In this document: in pieces, positions 26,621-35,971 of the stretch
Layout of the letters: every line of letters starts with the position of its first letter
Position numbering within the stretch: the stretch's first letter is position 1
Assembly (NCBI GenBank): GCA_030065875.1
Contig: JASJCR010000010.1
Coordinates: 1 to 64,000, forward strand
Length of the DNA stretch: 64,000 nucleotides
Direction of reading: 5' to 3'
Source of the DNA: Ardenticatenaceae bacterium
GTDB lineage: Bacteria > Chloroflexota > Anaerolineae > Promineifilales > Promineifilaceae
Program-made: the position numbers and the translations under genes
The notes under the pieces: generated by a model
What the model was told of the DNA's origin: nothing
Database searches by the model: none
What the model saw: the letters and a program-made list of their open reading frames with translations, nothing else

Positions 26621-28696
26621 ATGGCCTACAAAGAGCATGTAATCAAAGAGTATAGTTATAGTTTCGCGGCCGGTTCTGGTCCGGATCGAATTCAATTATG
26701 GGGCGAGAGTGGACTTGTTGGAGATATCCGATTTGTCAATGACCATACCGATGTGCCACCGCCGGTCATTTGGGCGGGTCTGACAGGAGCCGAAGCGTAC
26801 TTCAATAGCCGTGATTTGCCGGCATTGGTCGACCTACTCAGGAATGAAAGCCCGGTAAAAATCACCTTAAATGATCAGCCACCTGGGTTTGTTTTTGTTC
26901 ATTCTGGCTCAGAACCTGCAGGGGAAGAAGAATCTACAATCAACAATCCCCATATTGCAACGAAACAATTAAGTCATGTTGATGACTTTGGCGCTTCAGT
27001 AGAGGGAGATGCCTCGGCAAATGCCATTGGCATTCAAGCAGCGATCAATTCAGTGGGTGATAATGGTGGAGGCACTGTTGTTTTCTCACCTGGCACCTAC
27101 GAAATTGATAACAGCATTATCGTTAACCAGCCCGCGTCTATTATTTTGCAGTTTCAGAACACCAAACTTCGCTATGTCGGTGAGGGTTGTCAAACAGCAC
27201 TCACTTTCTCGGCTCCTACCGATAGTACCCCTTATAAGCTCCTCAGAGGAACACAAGGCGTCTTATTTCTTGAGAACGGCCCGGACAGATCTGCGGAAAA
27301 GGTAAAAAACGGGTGGAAGAACAATATTACGGGCATAAGAGTAGAAAACGTTGTGCAGAGCTCGTTTGATACGCTACACGTCAGGTTTTTTACAACTGGT
27401 ATTGAGCTGTCTGCCCCAGGAACCTTTCATCAACCCACCGCTTATAATCGTTTCATCATAGGTTCCATGAAAGGAAATCAGGTGGGGTTACGCCTGCAAG
27501 CTGGCGAAGGTGGAGCATGGGCAAATGACAACACTTTTATTGGCGGTACATGGGCAAACGGCGCAAATATCGAAGGAGCTTGTGGTTCACGCAATGTTGT
27601 CATTGAAAATGGCGGTCATAACCGGTTTATTGCCTGCTCCTTTGAAGGAGATACGGAGCGAAATCTTGAAATGGCCGAAACAGCCGGCAATAACGTTTTT
27701 ACAGACTGTCGTTTTGAAAATCCTCCCGAACATCAAAATACGAAGTATTTAGTGTACAGTGCGGCCAAGTCAGCTGTTTTTACCGGATGTGTTTTTGTAA
27801 CCAGAAGCATGGGCAAAGAGTGTGGCAAGTGGGATACGCCTATGTATACCTTTCATACCCTGGCCAATGCCGGCCCACACATTTTGATTGGCTGCAAAGG
27901 TCCAGAATTCGTTCAAAGCGAAACTGATGTTGCCCCTATTTATTCTATTGGCAGCCAAGGAAGCAATGCCTCCCCACCGCTTATTGGCAATCAATTAATT
28001 ACAAACTCAGCCTTCACTTACTTTGATGGGGACCATCCAATTGGTTGGCAACTGAGCGGTGCAGACAATTATTCAATCTGTCAAGTTAATGATCCTGACG
28101 ATAACAATGCACCTTTGCACGGGTCCTGTGTTTTGAAAATCAAAAATTTGCCTGAGGAGAATGATACTGATTCTCAAGCTTCGTTGAAGAAAGAGAAAGA
28201 AGTTCTCATCTCCCAAAAACTCACCACCATCCCTGGATCTGTTTATACCTTCTACGTCCGTTATCGCGTCTCTGGCGGCATCGGGTCAATTGAACTGGAC
28301 AAAGGCGAATTTGTAGGAAATAAGGCCACTTCCATTATTATCGATGAAGATGATAAATGGCATGTTAGTTGCCGCAGTTTCATAGCCACTCAAGATGAAA
28401 CAAACTTTGGATTTAAGTGTCCTGAAGGAGAAACAACTTTCCTCGATATGATGGCTGTAAATGCGGGTTTGGAGGTTCCACAAATTTACACTCCCCGTCC
28501 GGTAGATGAATTGGGAGGAATGATATTTGGGAATCTTGAATTAGCAGATGCGGAAGCTGGGGTCATTCTTCGTTCAGAGAATAACAGCCGTTTTCGCATC
28601 ACTGTTTCAGACAGTGGTGAGTTAAAAACAATACCTATTGAAACCTCACTCACTGGTATCTCCAACCTGGATAGCCGCCTGCGCCGGGCTCAATAG
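26621..28696 (+). CDS. Pectate-lyase-superfamily (right-handed beta-helix) protein
   Basis: VDDFGASVEGDASANAIGIQAAINSVGDNGGGTVVFSPGTYEIDNSIIV (Pectate_lyase_3 start) followed by beta-helix-like N-rich repeats; ATG at 26621 with GGAGG upstream. Confidence 0.8.
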   Translation: MAYKEHVIKEYSYSFAAGSGPDRIQLWGESGLVGDIRFVNDHTDVPPPVIWAGLTGAEAYFNSRDLPALVDLLRNESPVKITLNDQPPGFVFVHSGSEPAGEEESTINNPHIATKQLSHVDDFGASVEGDASANAIGIQAAINSVGDNGGGTVVFSPGTYEIDNSIIVNQPASIILQFQNTKLRYVGEGCQTALTFSAPTDSTPYKLLRGTQGVLFLENGPDRSAEKVKNGWKNNITGIRVENVVQSSFDTLHVRFFTTGIELSAPGTFHQPTAYNRFIIGSMKGNQVGLRLQAGEGGAWANDNTFIGGTWANGANIEGACGSRNVVIENGGHNRFIACSFEGDTERNLEMAETAGNNVFTDCRFENPPEHQNTKYLVYSAAKSAVFTGCVFVTRSMGKECGKWDTPMYTFHTLANAGPHILIGCKGPEFVQSETDVAPIYSIGSQGSNASPPLIGNQLITNSAFTYFDGDHPIGWQLSGADNYSICQVNDPDDNNAPLHGSCVLKIKNLPEENDTDSQASLKKEKEVLISQKLTTIPGSVYTFYVRYRVSGGIGSIELDKGEFVGNKATSIIIDEDDKWHVSCRSFIATQDETNFGFKCPEGETTFLDMMAVNAGLEVPQIYTPRPVDELGGMIFGNLELADAEAGVILRSENNSRFRITVSDSGELKTIPIETSLTGISNLDSRLRRAQ

Positions 28697-29698
28697 ATCG
28701 GGTGAAAAAGTAAACACGTGCTCTGGGAGCACCTGTGAATACGAGAACTCCGGCGTTTTATGATAAGAACCGGCGTTGCAGACCAATCCGAAGGCCAATA
28801 CCACCTGATTGTTTTCATCGATAATTTGGCGCGTACTCTCGGACGGGAACCAGGAATATAGATCGAGGACAATGGACCCGCTGGGAGTCTCTAAATCTCG
28901 ATACTCCCAGGTTCCCGTTTGGCGGCTCCAATCTCTGAAGTCGGTAAACTGGCCATCGGACTCTGGATGAACAAGCCCGACAACAAGCCTGGCAATTTGG
29001 GCATGCGCGGGCTGCAGATTATACTCGATAACCACCTGCGCTTTGGGGGTTGACTCGGTGAATTGGGCGGGCGAAGATACCTGGGTGACCTGCAAACTTT
29101 CTTGATTTGGATCCAAAATACAAGATTGTCCGTTTTGGGGGACCCTAAGGGCCAGATCGTCAAAAACGTAGTGAAAATACTGGTTTGTTGGGCTAATTGC
29201 CGGATAGAGTGAATCTTGCAGGCTAGCAATTGGAACAATCTGTGAATCTGGAGGAAATCGAAACAGCTCTCTTGGATCGATCGACAGTTCCACGACCTCT
29301 TCACCCGATCCTTTTTGAACCTCCATATCAACCGTCGCCAGCAGATTCGAGAAATTACTTCCCCGATCAACTCGATCTAAATCCAAACGACTTCTTAATT
29401 GGATCAGCAGCGTCGCTGAGGGCTTTGACTCAAGATTGTAGCGTACTCGCAAGACCACCTTGTTGGTATCTGTCGGAATTTCATTGTCTTCTGCCGGGGA
29501 GATCACATCGATTTTTACCCAATCAGCGGTGCTGGTCTGGGGCGTTTCTGGCAGAGGCCAGGCGGGAATTAGAATAGAGCGGGTAATACGGTAGTAAGAC
29601 CCGATGTAAAGGAGCAGCGACGTTAGAAAAAACAGTCCGATAAGCGCAAGGGCTGTTTTCGCCCGTGATCTATCTATTTTGGGTGCACTTTTGATCAT
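28646..29698 (-). CDS. Hypothetical membrane protein (possibly DUF4436-like)
   Basis: N-terminal TM (ALIGLFFLTSLLLYIGSYY) then extracytoplasmic beta-rich domain. Confidence 0.55.
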   Translation of the reverse strand: MIKSAPKIDRSRAKTALALIGLFFLTSLLLYIGSYYRITRSILIPAWPLPETPQTSTADWVKIDVISPAEDNEIPTDTNKVVLRVRYNLESKPSATLLIQLRSRLDLDRVDRGSNFSNLLATVDMEVQKGSGEEVVELSIDPRELFRFPPDSQIVPIASLQDSLYPAISPTNQYFHYVFDDLALRVPQNGQSCILDPNQESLQVTQVSSPAQFTESTPKAQVVIEYNLQPAHAQIARLVVGLVHPESDGQFTDFRDWSRQTGTWEYRDLETPSGSIVLDLYSWFPSESTRQIIDENNQVVLAFGLVCNAGSYHKTPEFSYSQVLPEHVFTFSPDLLSPAQAAIQVGDTSE

Positions 29699-29825
29699 AT
29701 AAACCTCCCGGCGGCTTAATCCTGATTAATCCTCACCGCCCAATGAAGTACGATTCCAAGCCAGAGCAGCATCCCGTCTGGGCGTCGCCGATAAAACAGT
29801 TGCTTATCTAAAAGGGTTGTTAGGG

Positions 29826-29962
29826 ACTTAGTGGTCCGTTTCCTAAATAACTAAATAGCCACAGATTATCACAGATTAACACCGATTTCTCTCTGTAATC
29901 TGTGAAAATCCGTGTTAATCTGTGGCTAAATTTGTTTAGGAACTTGAGAAATGAACCACTTA
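29826..29962 (+). repeat. Dispersed repeat family B variant, copy 3
   Basis: ACTTAGTGGTCCGTTTCC...CACAGATTATCACAGATTAACACCGATT...AATCTGTGGCTAAATTTG...GAAATGAACCACTTAG; near-palindromic overall. Confidence 0.8.
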
Positions 29963-30180
29963 GATTTGGTGAGAAAAATGGTGAAAAACTCTGCTCATTC
30001 TCGAAATTATAAAATAAAAAGAGTGAATCTTTCATACCCGGGGTGACTTTCTTCGTTTCACTTCAGAAAGAATTGCCTTCCTGGGGAACGAAACAAGAAA
30101 GATGATACAATCTAACCCAAATTCGGGTTAGAATACCAGCTCAAGTTCCTGTTTACCCAATTACTTCCCAAGAGGTTTTT

Positions 30181-30966
30181 ATGACATACGAAACATTGCT
30201 TGTCGAGCAGATTGAAGGGGTTGTCGAAGTCACCCTCAACCGGCCGGAAAAGTACAACGCCCTCACCGCCCAGGTGGCCCGTGAAATCATGGACGTGTGC
30301 AAAAAAGTGGGGCGCGATGCCTCAATGCGGGCGATTTTGTTGACCGGTGCCGGCCGTGGATTCTGCGCCGGTCAGGATTTGGAGGAAGTGGATGACCGGG
30401 CCGGTGATCACTCCTTCCGCAGCCATCTCCTCAAAACCTATAATCCAATGGCGATGGCCATGCGCGCATTGGAAAAACCGATTGTGGTGGCGGTGAACGG
30501 GGCCGCGGCCGGGGCCGGGTTTGGGCTGGCGCTGGCCGGCGATATTCGGTACGCCAGCGAACATGCCAAATTTGTACCCGCCTTTATCGGCATCGGTCTC
30601 GTTCCGGATACCGGGGTCAGCTACTGGCTGCCGCGGCTGATCGGGGCCGGCCGCGCCGCCGAAGTGCTGTTTTCCAACGAGCGGATCAATGCCCAACAGG
30701 CTGCGGAGATGGGGCTGGTCAATAAAGTGTTCCCGGCCGATTCCTTTTTAGATGAAGCCCGCTCCCTGGCTCAAAAACTGGCTAGCGGACCCACCCTGGG
30801 CATCGGTCTCACCAAACGAATTCTCAACCATTCGTTAGGGGTCTCTTTTGCCGAACAAATCGATTATGAAGCCTATTTGCAAGATGTTACCGGCCACTCC
30901 GCAGATTACCAGGAAGGGGTCACCGCATTTTTAGAAAAACGCGCCCCTGAATTTAAAGGAATGTAA
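30181..30966 (+). CDS. Enoyl-CoA hydratase/isomerase, PaaG-like
   Basis: Crotonase motifs LLTGAGRGFCAGQDL, VNGAAAGAGFGLALAGDI, GLVPDTGVSYWLPRLIG (PaaG-like Asp retained). Confidence 0.88.
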   Translation: MTYETLLVEQIEGVVEVTLNRPEKYNALTAQVAREIMDVCKKVGRDASMRAILLTGAGRGFCAGQDLEEVDDRAGDHSFRSHLLKTYNPMAMAMRALEKPIVVAVNGAAAGAGFGLALAGDIRYASEHAKFVPAFIGIGLVPDTGVSYWLPRLIGAGRAAEVLFSNERINAQQAAEMGLVNKVFPADSFLDEARSLAQKLASGPTLGIGLTKRILNHSLGVSFAEQIDYEAYLQDVTGHSADYQEGVTAFLEKRAPEFKGM

Positions 30967-30983
30967 CCAAACATCATTTAAAT

Positions 30984-31802
30984 ATGCGAAAATACGAAGA
31001 TTATCAACACATGCTGTTTGAGCGGCGCGATCCCCACATCTTGTGGATCACGCTTAATCGGCCGGAGGTCCTGAACGCGGCCGATCGCCAGCTCCACACC
31101 GAGTTTGTCGATTTGTGGCAAACGATCGATGCCGACCCGTGGGTTCACTGTGCGGTAATCACGGGGGCCGGCCGGGCGTTTTCGGCCGGTGGAGACCTCA
31201 AGCTCGTGGAAAACGCCTACCAAAATTACGATGAGATCATCCGCATCCTCAACGAGGCCCGCGATCTCGTGTACAACCAGCTGCAGTGTGACACCCCGAT
31301 CATCTCAGCCATCAACGGACCCGCCGTTGGGGCTGGCCTGGTTGTTGCCCTACTGGCGGACATCAGCATCGCCGCCGAAAATGCGCGGCTGGCTGATGGG
31401 CACGTGCGGATGGGGGTGGCGGCCGGCGATCATGCGGCCGTGATCTGGCCACTGCTGTGCGGGATGGCCAAAGCCAAATATTACTTGATGACCAGCGATT
31501 TTATCAGCGGCAAAGAGGCCGAACGGATCGGTCTGGTCAGCTTGACCGTCCCGGACCAGGACCTACTGCAAAAAACGATGGAAGTCGCAACCCAAATCGC
31601 CACCGGCCCGCGACACGCCATTAAATTTACCAAGCGGGCGTTAAACCAGTGGGCGCTGGCGGCCGGCCCCATATTTGACCACTCTCTGGCCCTGGAGATG
31701 TTGGGCTTCTTCGCCTCGGACATGATGGCCGGGGTGGAAGGAATTCGGCAGAAAAAGAAGCCGGATTACCCCAGTCAGGACAATTATGAATCGTTGTTTT
31801 AA
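30984..31802 (+). CDS. Enoyl-CoA hydratase/isomerase family protein
   Basis: [51 protein letters not shown]. Confidence 0.9.
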   Translation: MRKYEDYQHMLFERRDPHILWITLNRPEVLNAADRQLHTEFVDLWQTIDADPWVHCAVITGAGRAFSAGGDLKLVENAYQNYDEIIRILNEARDLVYNQLQCDTPIISAINGPAVGAGLVVALLADISIAAENARLADGHVRMGVAAGDHAAVIWPLLCGMAKAKYYLMTSDFISGKEAERIGLVSLTVPDQDLLQKTMEVATQIATGPRHAIKFTKRALNQWALAAGPIFDHSLALEMLGFFASDMMAGVEGIRQKKKPDYPSQDNYESLF

Positions 31803-31972
31803 TGCTTAAGCTCGGGGCTGCGCCCCGTTTAGCTTTTAGCTCGGCCCTGCGGGCCTCTTAGCGATTAGTATGTAGCTGCTGACAGCTGAAAGGCCGAAGG
31901 CCGCGCTGAAAGCCGCACAGCGCCGTACTAATTGCTGAGAGGGGCTTTAGCCCCGAGCTACCCCAGGAGAAC
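31803..31972 (+). repeat. GC-rich palindromic element with inverted termini
   Basis: Starts AGCTCGGGGCTGCGCCCCG and ends GGGGCTTTAGCCCCGAGCT, forming inverted ends, with internal GCGGGCC/GGCCGAAGGCCG hairpins. Confidence 0.65.
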
Positions 31973-31975
31973 CCC

Positions 31976-32269
31976 ATGAAACTCGTTGCTCTTTATGCTC
32001 ACCCCCAAGATGTCGAGGCCTTTGAGGCCAACTACGCCGCTCACCTCAAGCTGGTCGATCAAATACCCGGTCTGGTTGAAACCCGCATCACCCGCTTCTC
32101 ACGTACCCTGGCCGGTGGGGCCGGATTTTATTTGATGGCCGAAATGATTTTCCCCGATAAGGAAACGTTCAAAGCGGCCATGAACAGCGCCGAAATGGCC
32201 GCCACCGGCAAAGACGCCAATCGCTTTGCGGCCGATATTATGACGTTGATGATCGCCCAAGAAGCGTAA
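31976..32269 (+). CDS. EthD-family protein
   Basis: MKLVALYAHPQDVEAFEANYAAHLKLVDQIPGLVETRITRF is the EthD dimeric alpha/beta barrel pattern. Confidence 0.82.
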   Translation: MKLVALYAHPQDVEAFEANYAAHLKLVDQIPGLVETRITRFSRTLAGGAGFYLMAEMIFPDKETFKAAMNSAEMAATGKDANRFAADIMTLMIAQEA

Positions 32270-32346
32270 AGACCACAGACGACAGATACTTTAAATCAGG
32301 CGCCATCTGTGGTCTGAAGTCTGTGGTCTGAAGTCTCTAAAACATT

Positions 32347-33696
32347 ATGATTTGGAACGAACCGTTAGAAACAATGCCGCGGAGCGAGCTCGAAAGGCTG
32401 CAAAGCGATCGGCTGGGTGCGCTGGTTAAATATGTCTATGAACGCGTCCCCTTTTATCGGCAAAGATTTGACAAATTAGGGGTAAAATCAGATCGCATTC
32501 AATCGATCAAGGATTTACCCCAGCTCCCTTTTACAGGTAAAAACGATTTGCGGGATCACTATCCCTTTGGCCTTTTTGCTGTGCCGATGGACGAAGTAAT
32601 TCGCCTGCATGCATCCTCCGGTACGACCGGCAAACCAACCGTTGTGGGGTATACGCGCGAAGATATCGATATTTGGGCGGAAGTATGCGCCCGCTGTTTT
32701 GCCCTCAGCGGAGCAAAGCCCGGCGACATTTTTCAAAACGCTTATGGGTACGGCCTTTTTACCGGAGGGTTGGGGATGCATTACGGGGCGGAGAAGCTCG
32801 GTCTCAACACCATTCCGGTTTCCGGTGGGAATACCGCCCGGCAAATCACCCTCCTGCAAGATTTTCGCTCAGACATCATGGCCTGCACCCCCTCTTATTC
32901 GCTGACTCTCGCTGATGCCCTGCACAGCGAAGGGATCAACCCGGCCGATCTGGCGGTGCGGTCGTTTATACTGGGGGCCGAACCGTGGACCGAAGAAATG
33001 CGCGATGAAATTGAAGCGGTCCTCCATGCCGATGCGGTTAACATTTACGGATTAAGTGAGGTGATCGGTCCTGGGGTATCAAATGAATGCGTAGAAGGGA
33101 AAAACGGCATGCACCTGATGGAAGATCATTTTCTATGCGAAGTTATCGATCCGGAAACCGGTGAACACCTGCCCACGGGATCGGTCGGCGAGCTGGTTAT
33201 AACCACGCTGACCAAAAAGGCCCTGCCTCTGATTCGCTATCGCACCGGTGACATCTGCACGATCGATAAAGATCCCTGCCGCTGCGGCCGAACCACCGCC
33301 CGCATGAGTCGGGTGCTCGGCCGAGCGGATGACATGCTGATTATTCGCGGGGTCAACGTCTTCCCCACGCAGATTGAGGCGGCTATGGTGGGGCTGGCCG
33401 AAATTTCACCCCATTATCGCCTGATCGTTTCGCGCCACAACCGGCTCGACCAGCTTGAAGTCCAGCCGGAAGTAACCGAAGCGTATTATCAAGCGATTGG
33501 AGAATCACACTTCTCGCCAGAGAATCAGGCGGTGGTTGAATTGACCAATCGCATCACCCACACCCTGCGCGACGCCCTGTTGATCAATACCAAGGTCACC
33601 CTGCTGCCTCCCGGTCAGGCCCCCCGCTCACAAGGGGGTAAAATCCAGCGCCTAACTGATACAAGACAACAGACATCAGACGACAGACCACAGTAG
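32347..33696 (+). CDS. paaK: Phenylacetate-CoA ligase family protein
   Basis: PFTGKNDLRDHYPFGLFAVPMDEVIRLHASSGTTGKPTVVGYTREDI; GADDMLIIRGVNVFPTQIE equivalent; PaaK layout. Confidence 0.92.
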   Translation: MIWNEPLETMPRSELERLQSDRLGALVKYVYERVPFYRQRFDKLGVKSDRIQSIKDLPQLPFTGKNDLRDHYPFGLFAVPMDEVIRLHASSGTTGKPTVVGYTREDIDIWAEVCARCFALSGAKPGDIFQNAYGYGLFTGGLGMHYGAEKLGLNTIPVSGGNTARQITLLQDFRSDIMACTPSYSLTLADALHSEGINPADLAVRSFILGAEPWTEEMRDEIEAVLHADAVNIYGLSEVIGPGVSNECVEGKNGMHLMEDHFLCEVIDPETGEHLPTGSVGELVITTLTKKALPLIRYRTGDICTIDKDPCRCGRTTARMSRVLGRADDMLIIRGVNVFPTQIEAAMVGLAEISPHYRLIVSRHNRLDQLEVQPEVTEAYYQAIGESHFSPENQAVVELTNRITHTLRDALLINTKVTLLPPGQAPRSQGGKIQRLTDTRQQTSDDRPQ

Positions 33697-33726
33697 TCGC
33701 CTCTGAAGTCTGTCGTCTGAAGTCTG

Positions 33727-34149
33727 ATGTCTGAGTATAAGATTGTTAAAAAACTCACCCAACTCGATGCCGCGGTGATCGAGCATTTGGGTTTTGAAGA
33801 AATCGAGATTTCGGAAAATCGAGCCACCGTAACGTTAACCGTCAAGCCTCACATGGTGAACAGCCACGGTTATTGTCACGGTGGGTTGATTTATGCGCTG
33901 GCCGACCACGCTTTTGCCTACGCGGCGATGGGCAGCAATCGGAGCGGGGTAACCTTGTCGGCCCAAATTGTTTACGAGCGGCCGGCCAAATTGGGAGAAA
34001 CTCTCCTTGCCGCGGCCGAAATACAACCGACTGAGGGGCGAGTCGTCAATGGACAGGTGACGGTAACCAACACAGCCAGTGAAAGGATCGCTTCCCTTCA
34101 GGGGGTGCATTACCGCTCTGATCAACCCATCATTGAGGGAAATGCTTAA
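33727..34149 (+). CDS. paaI: PaaI-family hotdog-fold thioesterase
   Basis: VKPHMVNSHGYCHGGLIYALADHAFAYAAMG. Confidence 0.9.
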   Translation: MSEYKIVKKLTQLDAAVIEHLGFEEIEISENRATVTLTVKPHMVNSHGYCHGGLIYALADHAFAYAAMGSNRSGVTLSAQIVYERPAKLGETLLAAAEIQPTEGRVVNGQVTVTNTASERIASLQGVHYRSDQPIIEGNA

Positions 34150-34189
34150 TAGCTAATATTCATCGAGCCGGTCGATGGGGCTCCCAAAT

Positions 34190-34285
34190 CCTGTCCACAT
34201 GTGTAAGGGCTTGGCTAGCCAAGCCCCTACTAGCCAACCCCCTACACAAAAGCTTTGGTTTCATCCTGGCCACCTGTCCACAGCT
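34190..34285 (+). repeat. Dispersed repeat family C, copy 1
   Basis: TCCACATGTGTAAGGGCTTGGCTAGCCAAGCCCCTACTAGCC...CTTTGGTTTCATCCTGGCCACCTGTCC. Confidence 0.8.
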
Positions 34286-34344
34286 TGAACGCGGCAAGGA
34301 CAGTCGGCATTTTGTCCATTTAATTTTTAAAACCCGGCTATTTA

Positions 34345-35325
34345 TCAGGAGGATAAGGCAGCAGCTTGAATTAGAGGGGTGAGAAAATCAGCAATCGCTT
34401 CTTTGACCGGTTCGTTATTTTGCGGCTCGCGCAAATCTCCAACGATAACATGATGAGTCGGGTGAGTGGTTTTCACCGGCAGCAGCGTTTTGTCTTGAGT
34501 CCCCCAATCGTTAAAAATACGCGTCATTTCCTCGATGTCGATGACCACATCATCTGGGGAATAAATCATCATCAGCGGCGTTTTGATACGGTCAAAATCA
34601 TACCGGCGCACGTGATCTACGATGCCCATCATCGGCAGCATCGAGACGGAGGGATAGCTCGTTGTCCAGTATTTCCCATCCAGCTCATTCATGGGCGGTC
34701 TTGAACGGGTACGCCCAAAAACGAGAGGAACAAACACGTTGGCCCACGGTGACAGAAAATATTCAGATCGCTTATCCCGCAACCCTAAATTCGGCGAAAG
34801 CATGATGCAGGCCAAAAGATCGTGTTCCCGCTCTACCAACCAGGTCGCCAAAGTGGCACCGGTGGACGTGCCTACGACCACGACCTTCTCGCCCAGCTGA
34901 CGGCCGATGGCCAATGCCTCCGTGGCGTCATTGAGCCAGTCGTTTACCGTTGCTTCCCCCATCGCCTCCCCGCTGCGGCCGTGCCCGGACAGGCGGGTGT
35001 AAAAAATATTGGCTTCTAAGTCCCGTCCAACCAAATCAAGCAGGGGGGCTGTCTCCTGGCGAGAGGCGGAAAAACCGTGCAGATAAATAAATGCCACGGC
35101 GGTTTTTTGCTTCTTTTGCGGGTCTGCCCAAATTATTTTTTTCTCGGTATTCGGCCGGATATCTTCAAAGCGGCCTTCAGATCGCTTCAAATACTTTTCT
35201 AAATCCTCCGGCAGCGGAAAAGAGTGAATCGTTTCATCCACTTCAACTCGAGGCCCTCGCCACAAAAAGATGAGTACGGCCGCTAAAACCACTAGCCAGG
35301 CCGCTGTTTTGCGCCAAAATTTCAT
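34345..35325 (-). CDS. Alpha/beta hydrolase with N-terminal membrane anchor
   Basis: AFIYLHGFSASRQETAPL, nucleophile elbow VVGTSTGATLA, late SPDDVVID and TTHPTHHVI. Confidence 0.88.
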   Translation of the reverse strand: MKFWRKTAAWLVVLAAVLIFLWRGPRVEVDETIHSFPLPEDLEKYLKRSEGRFEDIRPNTEKKIIWADPQKKQKTAVAFIYLHGFSASRQETAPLLDLVGRDLEANIFYTRLSGHGRSGEAMGEATVNDWLNDATEALAIGRQLGEKVVVVGTSTGATLATWLVEREHDLLACIMLSPNLGLRDKRSEYFLSPWANVFVPLVFGRTRSRPPMNELDGKYWTTSYPSVSMLPMMGIVDHVRRYDFDRIKTPLMMIYSPDDVVIDIEEMTRIFNDWGTQDKTLLPVKTTHPTHHVIVGDLREPQNNEPVKEAIADFLTPLIQAAALSS

Positions 35326-35459
35326 AAGAAGAATTATTTACAACCTGCGTAAATTTTCAATAATCAACGATCAATAATTAATTGTCAATTGACGATTGAC
35401 CCTTGATTATTGATAATTGACACAAAGATATCCGATTTAAAATCAAGTAAAACCCCCTC

Positions 35460-35969
35460 ATGACCGTCTCATTAACAAACTCAAAAGCTGTTTATCAGGG
35501 AATCAGGGACGCTGGCGTTCGGTCGATTTCCGCCCTTCCAGAAACATGGCTGGTTTATCTCTTACAAATGGCTGATGATGATCCGCACATGCAGCTCGTT
35601 GAAGTGGCCAAAGAAGAAGAAGCGATCGGTATTGCGGCCGGGTCATACTTTGCCGGGGACAAACACATCCTGCTGATGCAAAACCACGGTTTTCTGGCCG
35701 CGATAAACGGCATCGTTTCGCTGGCCCAGCTCTATCGCATCCCCCTCTGTATGCTCGTGGCCCACCGCGGCCACTGGGGAGAGCCATACCCGTGGCACAC
35801 CCGAGGCGGCATTGTCACCGAAGAAGTTTTGCGCGCGCTCGGGATCCCCTTTGAATACGCCCGCGATCCCCACAAAGTCGGAAAACAAATCAAAGAAGCC
35901 CTGACATTTGCCCACAGCTCGCTGGGGCCGGTTGCCCTGCTTCTCTCTCGCGATTTAATGGAGGATTAG
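35460..35969 (+). CDS. TPP-dependent 2-oxoacid decarboxylase, alpha subunit (sulfo-/phosphonopyruvate decarboxylase-like)
   Basis: PYR-domain pattern: ALPETWLVYLLQ...VEVAKEEEAIGIAAGSYFAGDKHILLMQNHGFLAAINGI. Confidence 0.83.
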   Translation: MTVSLTNSKAVYQGIRDAGVRSISALPETWLVYLLQMADDDPHMQLVEVAKEEEAIGIAAGSYFAGDKHILLMQNHGFLAAINGIVSLAQLYRIPLCMLVAHRGHWGEPYPWHTRGGIVTEEVLRALGIPFEYARDPHKVGKQIKEALTFAHSSLGPVALLLSRDLMED

Positions 35970-35971
35970 AC

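Noticed and set aside
34190-34285. GGGCTTGGCTAGCCAAGCCC considered as a simple terminator
   Set aside because: No U-tract after the stem and the conserved flanks extend far beyond it in three copies, so a dispersed repeat is the better description
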